In this document: in pieces, positions 13,265 to 21,133 of the stretch
Layout of the letters: the number at the start of each line of letters is the position of its first letter
Position numbering within the stretch: position 1 is the stretch's first letter
Virus record (IMG/VR): IMGVR_UViG_3300028706_000016
Span: 1 to 40,330 of that record
DNA length: 40,330 nt
Strand: one strand, 5' to 3'
From: a virus
Made by a program: the position numbers and the translations under genes
The notes under the pieces: model-generated
What the model saw: the letters and a program-made list of their open reading frames with translations, nothing else
Databases searched by the model: none
Told to the model about the DNA's origin: nothing

Positions 13265-14911
13265 ATGGAAAATAAATTACTCCGGAAGGAGCAGTGCCCT
13301 GACTGTGCAGATGCTGGTGGTGATACAAGCAAGGATAACATGGCTGTCTATTCAGATGGACAGACACATTGCTTTGCCTGTGACAACCACGGGTTTGTAG
13401 AACACAGTGAGAAGGTTATAATAGAAGATGCAAAAGACAAGGACTGGATAGTTGAGTATAGAGGAGACCATTATGCGTTGCCTGATAGAAAGCTAAGAGC
13501 CGAGACACTTGAGAAGTATAAGGTCAAGGCAGAGAAGGATGGCAAGGGCAACATCATCAAGCACCACTATCCTAATCACAACACTAAAGGTGAGATGGTT
13601 GGTATAAAGACTAGGCTTGTTGCAAGCAAGACTTTTTATGGTAATGGTAACACCAAGGCAAGCAACCAGTTGTTTGGACAGAGTTTGTTCAGACCGGGAG
13701 GCAAGTTTGTTACTGTATGTGAGGGTGAGTTGGATGCGATGGCTACCTATGAGATGTTTGGTTCTAAGTGGCCTGCTGTTAGTGTAATCAATGGTGCTAA
13801 TTGTATTGATAACATTAAGGCTAACATAGAATGGCTTGATTCATTTGAGACAGTGGTATTATGTTTTGATAATGATGAGGCAGGAAGGGCATCAGCTAAA
13901 AAGGTAGCGCCTATACTTGGACCGAATAAATGTAAGATACTAACGCTAGCCAAGCACAAGGATGCCTGTGATTACCTGTCAAGTGGTGATGGTAAGGCAT
14001 TCTATGATGAGTGGTGGAATGATTCTAAGGATTACACTGTCAGTGGCGTAGCTACGATTGAGGACATGCGTAATGCCATGCTGAATTATAGAGACACAGA
14101 ACTCATACCACTGCCTGAATCTTTTGGTAACCTCAATGAGATGATGCGAGGTGGTGTAGCTAGAGGTGAGCTAGTCAGTATCATTGCACACACCAGTATA
14201 GGTAAGACTACTATACTTAATGAACTAATCTACCACTTTGCTTTCAATACGAAAGAGAAGATAGGTTGTTTCATGGTTGAAGATAATATAGATGAGACCA
14301 TTAGAAAGGTGGTGAGTGTACACACTGGTGAGAATATGCAGTTGACTAAGCCTAATGATTTAGATGTTGATAACATAATGAACAACGCTGTTGACATAGG
14401 CTTTGGCTCTAGGATACAGCTACATAATGATGGTGGTGGTAGTATAGACTTGGAAGAGATGTTTGCTAAGATTAGATACTTCATTAAGGGAGTGGGTTGT
14501 TCTGTTATACTTGTTGACCCACTACATACTGCTATTAAAAACCTTAGCAATGAGAACATCGAGGAAGTTATGGATAGATTTATTAAACTATGCAAGGAGA
14601 CAAAAGCTACAGTGATACTGTCTACCCATACTAGAAAGCCAGATGATGGCTCGCACCCTCATAAGATTAGTGAGTATGATGTCAAGGGTAGTGGTGCTAT
14701 ACCTCAGGCATGTCATACTAATATACTATTCTCAAGAGACAAGTTGGCAGAGGATGAGTACACTAAGAACTCCACTCGAATAAGAGTACCTAAGATGAGA
14801 AGAACTGGACAGACTGGTGAGGCAGGATGGGCATACTTTAATGGTATAACAGGTAGACTGGAGAAAGGACACAATCCTATAGCCGATGGAGGTGGCGATG
14901 CGGACTTTTAG
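13265..14911 (+). CDS. Primase-helicase, T7 gp4-like
   Basis: I start at the ATG at 13265 (MENKLLRKEQ, 548 residues), with GGGAG 5 bases upstream. The domain order is that of T7 gp4. A zinc finger uses C11/C14 and C36/C39 ('CPDC', 'CFAC'). A TOPRIM primase core has 'VCEGELDA' (151-158) and 'CFDNDEAG' (200-207). A RecA-like hexameric helicase has the Walker A loop 'AHTSIGKTT' (308-316, with Ala in place of the first Gly) and Walker B 'VILVDP' (414-419). A conserved 'KGSGAIPQACHTNILFSRD' follows. It unwinds the fork and lays primers for the polymerase encoded next. The C-terminus is acidic, as in gp4. It overlaps the polymerase gene by 14 bp. Confidence 0.9.
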   Translation: MENKLLRKEQCPDCADAGGDTSKDNMAVYSDGQTHCFACDNHGFVEHSEKVIIEDAKDKDWIVEYRGDHYALPDRKLRAETLEKYKVKAEKDGKGNIIKHHYPNHNTKGEMVGIKTRLVASKTFYGNGNTKASNQLFGQSLFRPGGKFVTVCEGELDAMATYEMFGSKWPAVSVINGANCIDNIKANIEWLDSFETVVLCFDNDEAGRASAKKVAPILGPNKCKILTLAKHKDACDYLSSGDGKAFYDEWWNDSKDYTVSGVATIEDMRNAMLNYRDTELIPLPESFGNLNEMMRGGVARGELVSIIAHTSIGKTTILNELIYHFAFNTKEKIGCFMVEDNIDETIRKVVSVHTGENMQLTKPNDLDVDNIMNNAVDIGFGSRIQLHNDGGGSIDLEEMFAKIRYFIKGVGCSVILVDPLHTAIKNLSNENIEEVMDRFIKLCKETKATVILSTHTRKPDDGSHPHKISEYDVKGSGAIPQACHTNILFSRDKLAEDEYTKNSTRIRVPKMRRTGQTGEAGWAYFNGITGRLEKGHNPIADGGGDADF

Positions 14912-16622
14912 TTGTGACATAGAGACAGATGGACTAGACCCTAGTGTTGTATGGTGTATAGCTGTGCAGGATGTAGACTCGGGACAGGTCATTACTTTTT
15001 CAGGCACTACCCTAGGTTTGTTCAAGCCTTGGATGTCATCAGAGGTAGACTGTCTCGTGTTTCACAATGGCATAGGGTATGACATACCAGTGCTTGAGAG
15101 GCTGATGAACATAGACTTTAGTGGTGTCCAGATAGAGGACACACTGGTCATGAGTCAGCTTGATGAGCCACGCAGAGATGGAGGACACTCACTAGCTAGT
15201 TGGGGTCAGAGACTTGGGTTCGATAAAGGAGACCATGAAGACTGGTCCAAGTTTAGTGAGGAGATGTTAACCTATTGTATAAGAGACACAGAGATTACAA
15301 CTAAATTATACAGAAGGATGTTGTTGACTGAGCTAAGCGAGGATGCCAAGCTACTTGAGTATGCAACCAAGAAACACTGCACACTACAGGAGAAGAATGG
15401 TTGGTACTTTGATTTGCACGGAGCAATCCTGTTGTTGCAGGATATCAATGAGGACTTGCGTAAGGTGGAAGAAGAAGTACATAAAACATTTGTACCACTA
15501 GCTGTTTGGAAAAGTAAAAAGCCTGTGTCGCAAAGGTTTAAAAAGTCAGGTGGTAGAACATTAATGTATCAAGCTGAGGTAGACCTTGAGTGCCATACTA
15601 ATGATGAGGGTGACTACGGTTACTGGCACTACCCTGAACTCAATCTTGGTAGTAGACAGCAAGTAGGCAGACATCTAACACACTATGGATGGAAACCTAC
15701 TGAGTTTACTGCAACTGGATTGCCTAAGGTAGATGAGTCTACACTTAAAGATGTTGAAATACCTGAGGCTAAGTTGATAGCTAGGTACTTGATGCTACAG
15801 AAGAGACAAGGACAGGTGAGTAGCTGGGAAGATGAATACAATCATAAGACTGGAAGAATACATAGCAGAGTACACACCATGGGCACTGTAACACACCGAA
15901 TGTCCAGTAGTAATCCTAACTTACAGCAGGTAACTGCAAGTAACAAGGAGTATGGACAAGAGATGCGTGGTTTGTTTACTGTGCCAGAGGGTAAGGTAAT
16001 TGTAGGTGCTGACCTTAGTGGACTAGAGCTAAGATGCTTAGCGCATTACATGCGTGATGATAACTATACAGAGGAGATACTTAGTGGTGACATACATACA
16101 GCCAATCAAAAAGCTGCCGGTCTCGCCACTCGTGATGAGTCCAAGCGATTCATCTATGCCTACCTCTATGGTGGAGGTGACTTCTTGATAGGTAACATAT
16201 GTGGTGGTGGTAGAGATTTAGGTAAGAAAGTTAAGGAACAATTCTTATCTAACACACCTGCTCTTGCTGTGTTGCGTAAGAGGATTGAGTCAGCCAGTAA
16301 GCGTGGCTGGATTAAAGCAATTGATGGTCGCAAGGTACATGTGCGTAGCCCACACTCAGCACTGAACTTCTTGTTGCAGAGTGCAGGCTCAATCATAGCC
16401 AAGAGAGCGTGGGTTATATTCCATTCTCTTGCACAACAGTTTGAATACACACAGCTAGGTGTTATACATGATGAGATACAGATAGAGTGTGACACATCAG
16501 ATGCAGATGCAATAGGTAAGTTAGTTGTTCAAGCTATGGAAGAAACAACAGACTATTACAAACTGAACTGTCCAATAACTGGAGAGTATAAAATAGGGAG
16601 AAGCTGGAATGAAACACATTGA
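14898..16622 (+). CDS. polA: Family A DNA polymerase with 3'-5' exonuclease
   Basis: The ATG at 14898 (MRTFSCDIETDGLD, 574 residues) has GGAGG 5 bases upstream. The exonuclease has 'DIETDG' (D7, E9), 'FHNGIGYD' (D62) and 'YCIRD' (Y126, D130). The polymerase has motif A 'ADLSGLELR' (D372), motif B 'RDESKRFIYAYLYGGG' (K416, Y420) and motif C 'IHDEIQ' (H524, D525, E526). All catalytic residues are present. It is shorter than T7 gp5 (704 residues) and has no 5'-nuclease domain. Y420 aligns with E. coli Pol I F762 and T7 Y526; Tyr or Phe at this site is associated with fast-replicating, virulent phages. A host or phage thioredoxin-binding insertion is not obvious. Confidence 0.93.
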   Translation: MRTFSCDIETDGLDPSVVWCIAVQDVDSGQVITFSGTTLGLFKPWMSSEVDCLVFHNGIGYDIPVLERLMNIDFSGVQIEDTLVMSQLDEPRRDGGHSLASWGQRLGFDKGDHEDWSKFSEEMLTYCIRDTEITTKLYRRMLLTELSEDAKLLEYATKKHCTLQEKNGWYFDLHGAILLLQDINEDLRKVEEEVHKTFVPLAVWKSKKPVSQRFKKSGGRTLMYQAEVDLECHTNDEGDYGYWHYPELNLGSRQQVGRHLTHYGWKPTEFTATGLPKVDESTLKDVEIPEAKLIARYLMLQKRQGQVSSWEDEYNHKTGRIHSRVHTMGTVTHRMSSSNPNLQQVTASNKEYGQEMRGLFTVPEGKVIVGADLSGLELRCLAHYMRDDNYTEEILSGDIHTANQKAAGLATRDESKRFIYAYLYGGGDFLIGNICGGGRDLGKKVKEQFLSNTPALAVLRKRIESASKRGWIKAIDGRKVHVRSPHSALNFLLQSAGSIIAKRAWVIFHSLAQQFEYTQLGVIHDEIQIECDTSDADAIGKLVVQAMEETTDYYKLNCPITGEYKIGRSWNETH

Positions 16623-16803
16623 TAAAAACGGACACGAGTATGAATATGTTCTTCTTGAGCATGTTGACTGGCAGTCATACCCAATGTTCAATACCATAGA
16701 AGAAGCACATAAACACAAGCATGTATTAGAAGATGAACACCCATTTGTTTACATGCTAGAGCCAATAAGTGTTGTAGTATATAGAAAAAATAGGGTAAAA
16801 TAA
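16609..16803 (+). CDS. Small hypothetical protein after the polymerase
   Basis: A 64-residue product (MKHIDKNGHEYEYVLLEHVD) that overlaps the polymerase end by 14 bp; its ribosome-binding site AGGGAGAAGC lies inside the polymerase gene. It looks like a small alpha-beta protein with many His and Tyr. No family recognised. Confidence 0.55.
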   Translation: MKHIDKNGHEYEYVLLEHVDWQSYPMFNTIEEAHKHKHVLEDEHPFVYMLEPISVVVYRKNRVK

Positions 16804-16831
16804 ATACTAATTTTAATGAGAGGAGAAGACT

Positions 16832-17638
16832 ATGAAGTCTATAGAAACACTAGTACCTGATATATATAAGTTGATGGAGTCTAAATCATATGATGGTGAC
16901 TTAAACTCTATTGCTATGCAAGCAGGTAGAGAAGTGGAAGATGCAATCAAAGATGCTTTCACACCTAGAGAAGACAACAGAGGTTTGCGTATGTCTGGCA
17001 TAGGTAGATGTGAGAGAGCACAATGGTACAACTATAAAGGACACACCCCTGAGGCAATCAAGGGTGAGGTATACTTGACTTTCTTACAAGGTCATATACT
17101 AGAGGCTGTGCTTGTTGCTTTGATTAAATTATCAGGACATACAGTGACAGAACAACAAAAGAAACATACACTTGAGGGTGTCAATGGTTCTCAGGACTGT
17201 ACGATTGATGGTGAACTGGTTGACATTAAGACAGCAAGTGCTTGGTCTTGGGAAAACAAATTTAAAGAGACTGGCATTGATGGTGATGCATTTGGTTACA
17301 TCAAACAACTATCTGCCTATGGTAAAGCAGACAAAAGAAAGAAAGGATACTTCCTTGCCTTAAATAAAAACAAGTCAACACTTAAGCTATGTGAACAGCC
17401 ACTCGAGCAAGACATAGATACTTATGTTGTTGATTTAAAAGCTAAGATGGAACTAGACACACCACCTATGAGACTAGCTAACGCTACAACTTGGAACAAA
17501 GCTAAGACAGAAGAGAAGTTGTGCATGACATGTGCGTTTTGTGGATTTAAGAATGATTGTTATGGTAGTCTGGATGCTAGACCTATACCATCTGGAAAAA
17601 TAACTAATTACTATGTATCTAACGGAGCTAACTTTTGA
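16832..17638 (+). CDS. Cas4/RecB-like PD-(D/E)XK exonuclease with Fe-S-type cysteines
   Basis: The 268-residue product has the core of the RecB/Cas4 nuclease superfamily: 'GHILEAVL' (E91), 'TIDGELVDIKTAS' with D126/D131 and K133 as the D-(D/E)XK part, and 'YIKQLSAYG' as the QxxxY motif (Q159, Y163). Cys60 and the C-terminal group C231, C234, C237 and C243 ('CMTCAFCGFKNDC') are placed like the four Cys that hold a 4Fe-4S cluster in AddB and Cas4. It lies after the polymerase, as in many marine podoviruses, so a role in host DNA degradation, end resection or recombination is likely. No CRISPR array is present, so a Cas4 role in adaptation is not implied. Confidence 0.8.
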   Translation: MKSIETLVPDIYKLMESKSYDGDLNSIAMQAGREVEDAIKDAFTPREDNRGLRMSGIGRCERAQWYNYKGHTPEAIKGEVYLTFLQGHILEAVLVALIKLSGHTVTEQQKKHTLEGVNGSQDCTIDGELVDIKTASAWSWENKFKETGIDGDAFGYIKQLSAYGKADKRKKGYFLALNKNKSTLKLCEQPLEQDIDTYVVDLKAKMELDTPPMRLANATTWNKAKTEEKLCMTCAFCGFKNDCYGSLDARPIPSGKITNYYVSNGANF

Positions 17639-17811
17639 AACAATTACCTGAACTAAAGGCATACATCTCAGCAACATATGATGTGTGCCTCATCTGTGAT
17701 GAATTAGAAATTGAACCACAGGAATTGCTTGATGCTTTTGAGAAAAGACTTATAGAAAAACAAGACAGATTTCTAGAAGAATTTGAGGAGAGTGTGGAAT
17801 GGAATACATAG
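17635..17811 (+). CDS. Small acidic protein with TTG start
   Basis: A 58-residue ORF starting with TTG at 17635 (KQLPELKAYISATYDVCLI after the initiator). GGAG lies 7 bases upstream. The start overlaps the nuclease stop by 4 bases (TTGA). The pattern 'LEIEPQELLDAFEKRL' is one I have seen in small ORFs beside phage reductase genes; the function is unknown. It overlaps the next gene by 13 bp. Confidence 0.6.
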   Translation: MKQLPELKAYISATYDVCLICDELEIEPQELLDAFEKRLIEKQDRFLEEFEESVEWNT

Positions 17812-17999
17812 AATTAAGTATTGCTTTCATAGTGCTGGGTGCTGTTGCTATATACTTTACACACAAACGAGCATATGAAAAAGGAATTACTACTGCTGTG
17901 CTGTTGCACAGGAATGGTAGATTAAAATATAAAGACTATCTAGATGATGCAGGTGAACGCATGGTAGACATAGAGATAGAACCAATGGAGGATGAATGA
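17799..17999 (+). CDS. Small membrane-anchored protein
   Basis: A 66-residue product with one N-terminal membrane helix (residues 5-20, 'ELSIAFIVLGAVAIYF') followed by a basic segment and an acidic tail ('DIEIEPMEDE'). This suggests an inner-membrane protein with its C-terminus in the cytoplasm. Its start is inside the preceding gene and its stop overlaps the reductase start by four bases (ATGA). No family recognised. Confidence 0.6.
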   Translation: MEYIELSIAFIVLGAVAIYFTHKRAYEKGITTAVLLHRNGRLKYKDYLDDAGERMVDIEIEPMEDE

Positions 18000-19960
18000 A
18001 AAAATTACCAACAGATTATCAAAACTTTATTGCTCTGAGCAGGTATGCAAGATGGCTACCTGAGAAGAACAGAAGAGAGACATGGGAAGAGACAGTAGCT
18101 AGGTACTTTGACTTTATGGAAGAGCACCTAAAAGAAAATACTAATCAAGAGTTAGTGCCCAAGACTAGACAAGTGCTTGAAGAAGCAGTGCTTAACTTAG
18201 ATGTCATGCCAAGCATGAGAGCTTTAATGACAGCAGGCAAAGCACTTAAAGATAATAACATAGCAGGATACAACTGCGCTTACCTAAGTGTGGACCACCC
18301 CAAAGCATTTGATGAGTGCTTGTATGTACTCATGCATGGAACTGGTGTAGGCTTTAGTGTAGAGAGACAGTTTATTAGAAAACTACCTGAAGTACCAGAA
18401 GAAATGATTGATGTTGAAGACATTGTGGTAGTACAGGACAGCAAGGAAGGTTGGCAGTCTGCGTTTAGAAAACTAATTACATACCTATACAACGGAGAGA
18501 TGCCTAAGTGGGACTTCTCAAAGATTAGACCCAAGGGTGCAAGGCTTGCTACCTTTGGTGGCAGAGCGTCAGGACCAGAGCCATTGCTTGACTTGTTTAA
18601 CTTCTCTACTAATCTATTTAAAGATGCAGTAGGCAGACAGTTAACCAGCTATGAGTGTCACCGTATGATGTGTAAGATTGCAGAGGTTGTAGTAGTAGGT
18701 GGTGTGCGTAGGTCTGCACTCATCTCACTTAGTAATCTAACTGATGAGAGAATGCGTAGTGCCAAGTCTGGTCAGTGGTGGAGTGACACGCCTGAGATGG
18801 CACTAAGTAACAACAGCGTATGCTATACAGAGAAGCCGGACATAGGAATCTTCATGAAAGAATGGCACTCACTGTATGAGTCTAAGTCAGGCGAGCGTGG
18901 AATCTTTAATAGAGAAGCAGCCATTAAACAGGTAGCATCCATAGGCAGAAGAGAAACAGACCATGAGTTTGGATGTAACCCTTGCAGTGAAATCATATTA
19001 AGAGATGGACAGTTCTGTAACTTGACAGAGGTAATAGTAAGAGCAGAGGACACACAGAAAGACATCATGCGTAAGGCTAGGCTAGCTACCATACTAGGTA
19101 CATTCCAAGCCTCACTTACTAACATCAAGAGACTCAGGCCTAAGTGGGTACACAATACAGAAGAGGAGGCACTACTAGGTGTCAGCCTTACAGGTATTAT
19201 GGACAATGCATTTATGAATGGTAGCAGTAAAGACAGAGGGTACTATGGAAAGAAAAGTTTGCCAGACTTCCTGTCAGATGTAAGAAAAGAAACTGTCAAG
19301 GTAAACAAAGACTGGTCAGAGATGCTAGGCATTAGCCAAGCTACTGCAACCACAGCTATTAAACCTAGTGGTACAGTCAGTCAGTTAGTTGACAGTGCTA
19401 GTGGTATACATACCAGACACAGTGACTACTACATCCGTAGAGTAAGGGCAGATAGAAAAGACCCTATAGCTAGACTAATGGAAGACCAAGGCATACCTGC
19501 TGAGAATGATGTAATGAAACCTAACAGTGTTAAGGTGTTCTCATTTCCTATGAAAGCTCCTGATGGTGCTGTTACTAGGAACGAAAGGAATGCTATAGAA
19601 CAGCTAGAGTTGTGGCTCATGTATCAAAGGTACTACTGTGAGCACAAGCCTAGTGTAACCATAAGTGTTAAAGAACATGAGTGGATGGAGGTAGGTGCAT
19701 GGGTGTACAAACATTTTGATGAGGTCAGTGGCGTTAGTTTCTTACCACACTCAGACCACACTTACCAGCAAGCACCTTATGAAGAGTGTGACAAGAAGAC
19801 ATACACTGACCTGCTTAGTAAAATGCCTGAGGCAGTTGACTGGGATTTGATTAGTGAGTACGAACTTACTGACCAGACAGTTGGCACTAAGACATTAGCA
19901 TGTACTGGTAGTGTATGTGAGTTAGTTGATTTAGTTGAAGAAGAGAGGGACACAGAATGA
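17996..19960 (+). CDS. nrdJ: Class II (adenosylcobalamin-dependent) ribonucleotide reductase
   Basis: The 654-residue product has the layout of the monomeric ribonucleoside-triphosphate reductase family. 'GYNCAYL' gives one Cys of the redox pair (C94), 'CNPCSEIIL' gives the thiyl-radical Cys (C330) with N328 and E332, and 'FCNLTEV' gives the second redox Cys (C341). The C-terminal 'CTGSVC' (C636, C641) is the shuttle pair that hands over electrons from thioredoxin. 'MHGTGVGFSVERQF' and 'KPSGTVSQLVDSASGIH' are conserved stretches. It makes deoxyribonucleotides for phage replication without needing NrdB, but it needs cobalamin, so the host must make or take up vitamin B12. No NrdA/NrdB or glutaredoxin gene is seen nearby. 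Confidence 0.9.
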   Translation: MKKLPTDYQNFIALSRYARWLPEKNRRETWEETVARYFDFMEEHLKENTNQELVPKTRQVLEEAVLNLDVMPSMRALMTAGKALKDNNIAGYNCAYLSVDHPKAFDECLYVLMHGTGVGFSVERQFIRKLPEVPEEMIDVEDIVVVQDSKEGWQSAFRKLITYLYNGEMPKWDFSKIRPKGARLATFGGRASGPEPLLDLFNFSTNLFKDAVGRQLTSYECHRMMCKIAEVVVVGGVRRSALISLSNLTDERMRSAKSGQWWSDTPEMALSNNSVCYTEKPDIGIFMKEWHSLYESKSGERGIFNREAAIKQVASIGRRETDHEFGCNPCSEIILRDGQFCNLTEVIVRAEDTQKDIMRKARLATILGTFQASLTNIKRLRPKWVHNTEEEALLGVSLTGIMDNAFMNGSSKDRGYYGKKSLPDFLSDVRKETVKVNKDWSEMLGISQATATTAIKPSGTVSQLVDSASGIHTRHSDYYIRRVRADRKDPIARLMEDQGIPAENDVMKPNSVKVFSFPMKAPDGAVTRNERNAIEQLELWLMYQRYYCEHKPSVTISVKEHEWMEVGAWVYKHFDEVSGVSFLPHSDHTYQQAPYEECDKKTYTDLLSKMPEAVDWDLISEYELTDQTVGTKTLACTGSVCELVDLVEEERDTE

Positions 19961-20025
19961 TTGAGGGTATAATACTGATACTTGTTTTACAAATAATAGT
20001 TATCAATATAACGGGAGGTATATGA
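19957..20025 (+). CDS. Possible 22-residue membrane peptide
   Basis: A tiny ORF (MIEGIILILVLQIIVINITG) starts in a 4-base overlap with the reductase stop (ATGA) and ends in a 4-base overlap with the next start. GAGGG lies 7-8 bases upstream. Nearly all residues are hydrophobic, so it would be a single membrane helix. The tight overlaps favour real translation; function unknown. Confidence 0.4.
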   Translation: MIEGIILILVLQIIVINITGGI

Positions 20026-20144
20026 AAAAAAAATTAGAAACAATAGTACAGACTGCATTTTTTATTGCAGGTATGGTTTCTGCTGGGTGTCTAGTGTATG
20101 TTGTTATGTTCCTAGACGCACTCAGAAAAGGGTGGCTTGTATAG
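20022..20144 (+). CDS. Small single-helix membrane protein
   Basis: A 40-residue ORF (MKKKLETIVQTAFFIAGMVS) with GGGAGG upstream. Three Lys precede a hydrophobic helix ('AFFIAGMVSAGCLVYVVMF') and a short basic tail follows. It is the second of three consecutive small membrane proteins. No family recognised. Confidence 0.5.
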   Translation: MKKKLETIVQTAFFIAGMVSAGCLVYVVMFLDALRKGWLV

Positions 20145-20174
20145 CACATTGTGTTTAATAATAAAGGAGTAAAA

Positions 20175-20414
20175 ATGTTAGAGAAAATTAAGAACGGTGC
20201 AGATGGTGCAATAGATGTAGGCATCAAGTTGATTAGCTTATCGATTGTATTGCAGATTATCTTTGGTCAGAAGGTAGCCTTCCTGACAGGAAATGTAATC
20301 GGTTCTATACTTGATATAGTATGGACACTTGGCAATGCAGGACTAGCAGGAATAATTGCTGCTGGTATTATCTGGAAACTACTCGATAAAGACATCACGA
20401 GTGGAGGCAAGTAA
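20175..20414 (+). CDS. Small membrane protein with two or three hydrophobic segments
   Basis: I start at the ATG at 20175 (MLEKIKNGADGAIDVG, 79 residues) with GGAG 5 bases upstream. Hydrophobic segments cover 'LISLSIVLQIIF', 'VIGSILDIVW' and 'LAGIIAAGIIWKLL'. The product resembles a small holin or membrane remodelling protein, but it is in the early arm, away from the lysis-like group in the late arm. It could act in superinfection exclusion. Both are inferences. Confidence 0.55.
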   Translation: MLEKIKNGADGAIDVGIKLISLSIVLQIIFGQKVAFLTGNVIGSILDIVWTLGNAGLAGIIAAGIIWKLLDKDITSGGK

Positions 20415-20538
20415 GCCAATCAAAAAACCTAGTGGTCTTGTTCAAATGGACAGGACTGCTAGACTATACAGACAACTAACCCGCACTTCAAGAAGTGTGA
20501 AGCCGAGGGAATTATGGAAAAGGGACTGGAGCAAGTAG
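20401..20538 (+). CDS. Possible small basic protein
   Basis: A 45-residue ORF with a GTG start at 20401, reading EASKPIKKPSGLVQMDRTAR after the initiator. It overlaps both neighbours and has a weak ribosome-binding site. It is rich in Lys and Arg and contains the CACTTC palindrome at 20484 in its coding sequence. It may be a real DNA- or RNA-binding peptide or just an open frame in a leader. Confidence 0.35.
   Translation: MEASKPIKKPSGLVQMDRTARLYRQLTRTSRSVKPRELWKRDWSK
20484..20497. promoter_or_regulatory. CACTTC-AA-GAAGTG palindrome, copy 5
   Basis: A perfect 6-bp inverted repeat with an AA centre, 16 nt before the ATG at 20514. Confidence 0.6.
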
Positions 20539-20747
20539 GTGATGTAGTCAACTCACCTAGTCATTACACTAAAGGAAAGATAGAAGTAATAGATTTTATA
20601 ATAGACCAGAATATGAATTACCTAACCGCAAGTGCATGTAAATATTTGTGTCGCTGGGAGCACAAGCACAAGGGTGATGGGCAAATAGAAGACTTAAGAA
20701 AAGCTAGGTTCTTTATTGAAAAACAAATAGAGGAGTTACTTAAATGA
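20514..20747 (+). CDS. DUF3310 protein, T7 gp1.7-like C-terminal domain
   Basis: The 77-residue product has the DUF3310 pattern: 'VNSPSHYTKGKIEVIDFI', 'YLTASACKYLCRWEHKHK' and 'IEDLRKARFFIEKQIEEL'. The same domain forms the C-terminal half of T7 gp1.7, described as a nucleotide kinase. It probably acts in nucleotide metabolism with the reductase upstream. It is shorter than T7 gp1.7 since the N-terminal zinc-finger-like half is missing. The ribosome-binding site is GAGGG, and the palindrome at 20484 lies just before it. Confidence 0.8.
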   Translation: MEKGLEQVGDVVNSPSHYTKGKIEVIDFIIDQNMNYLTASACKYLCRWEHKHKGDGQIEDLRKARFFIEKQIEELLK

Positions 20748-21133
20748 TTACCTTTCCCATAGCACCAGTGGTAGCTAGCAGGGCAAGAGTAACACGCTGG
20801 TCTACATACTTTCCAAAGAGGTACACACAATTTAGAAAAGAATTTAGAGAGTTGCTTGAGAAATATAAAGCAGAACCAACAGATGGTTTGCTGTATGTGA
20901 AGCTAGACTTCTATGTCCAGCTACCTAAAACTATGTCTAAGAAAAAGAAAGAAGAGAAAGAAGGCAAGCACTGTGATAACAATGCAGACTTAGATAACTA
21001 TGTTAAGGCCACACTAGATAGCTTGGAAGGTAAGTACTATAACAATGACAAGCAGATAGTAATGATTAGAGCAAGAAAATATTGGTCTGATACTGGCCAC
21101 ATAGAATTTAAAATGGAGGAGATATGTCCTTAA
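20744..21133 (+). CDS. rusA: RusA-like Holliday junction resolvase
   Basis: The 129-residue product matches RusA in size and in its active-site region, 'NADLDNYVKATLDSL', with D82, D84 and K88 spaced as E. coli D70, D72 and K76, and a later Asp in 'NNDKQIV' (D102) in the place of D91. A Lys-rich stretch ('TMSKKKKEEKEGKH') precedes it. RusA dimers cut four-way junctions symmetrically. The ATG overlaps the previous stop by 4 bases. Having both RusA and endonuclease VII in one small genome is notable. Confidence 0.88.
   Translation: MITFPIAPVVASRARVTRWSTYFPKRYTQFRKEFRELLEKYKAEPTDGLLYVKLDFYVQLPKTMSKKKKEEKEGKHCDNNADLDNYVKATLDSLEGKYYNNDKQIVMIRARKYWSDTGHIEFKMEEICP

Noticed and set aside
14230-14595. 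121-residue minus-strand ORF opposite the helicase domain
   Set aside because: Lies over the Walker A/B region of the primase-helicase, whose reading is certain.
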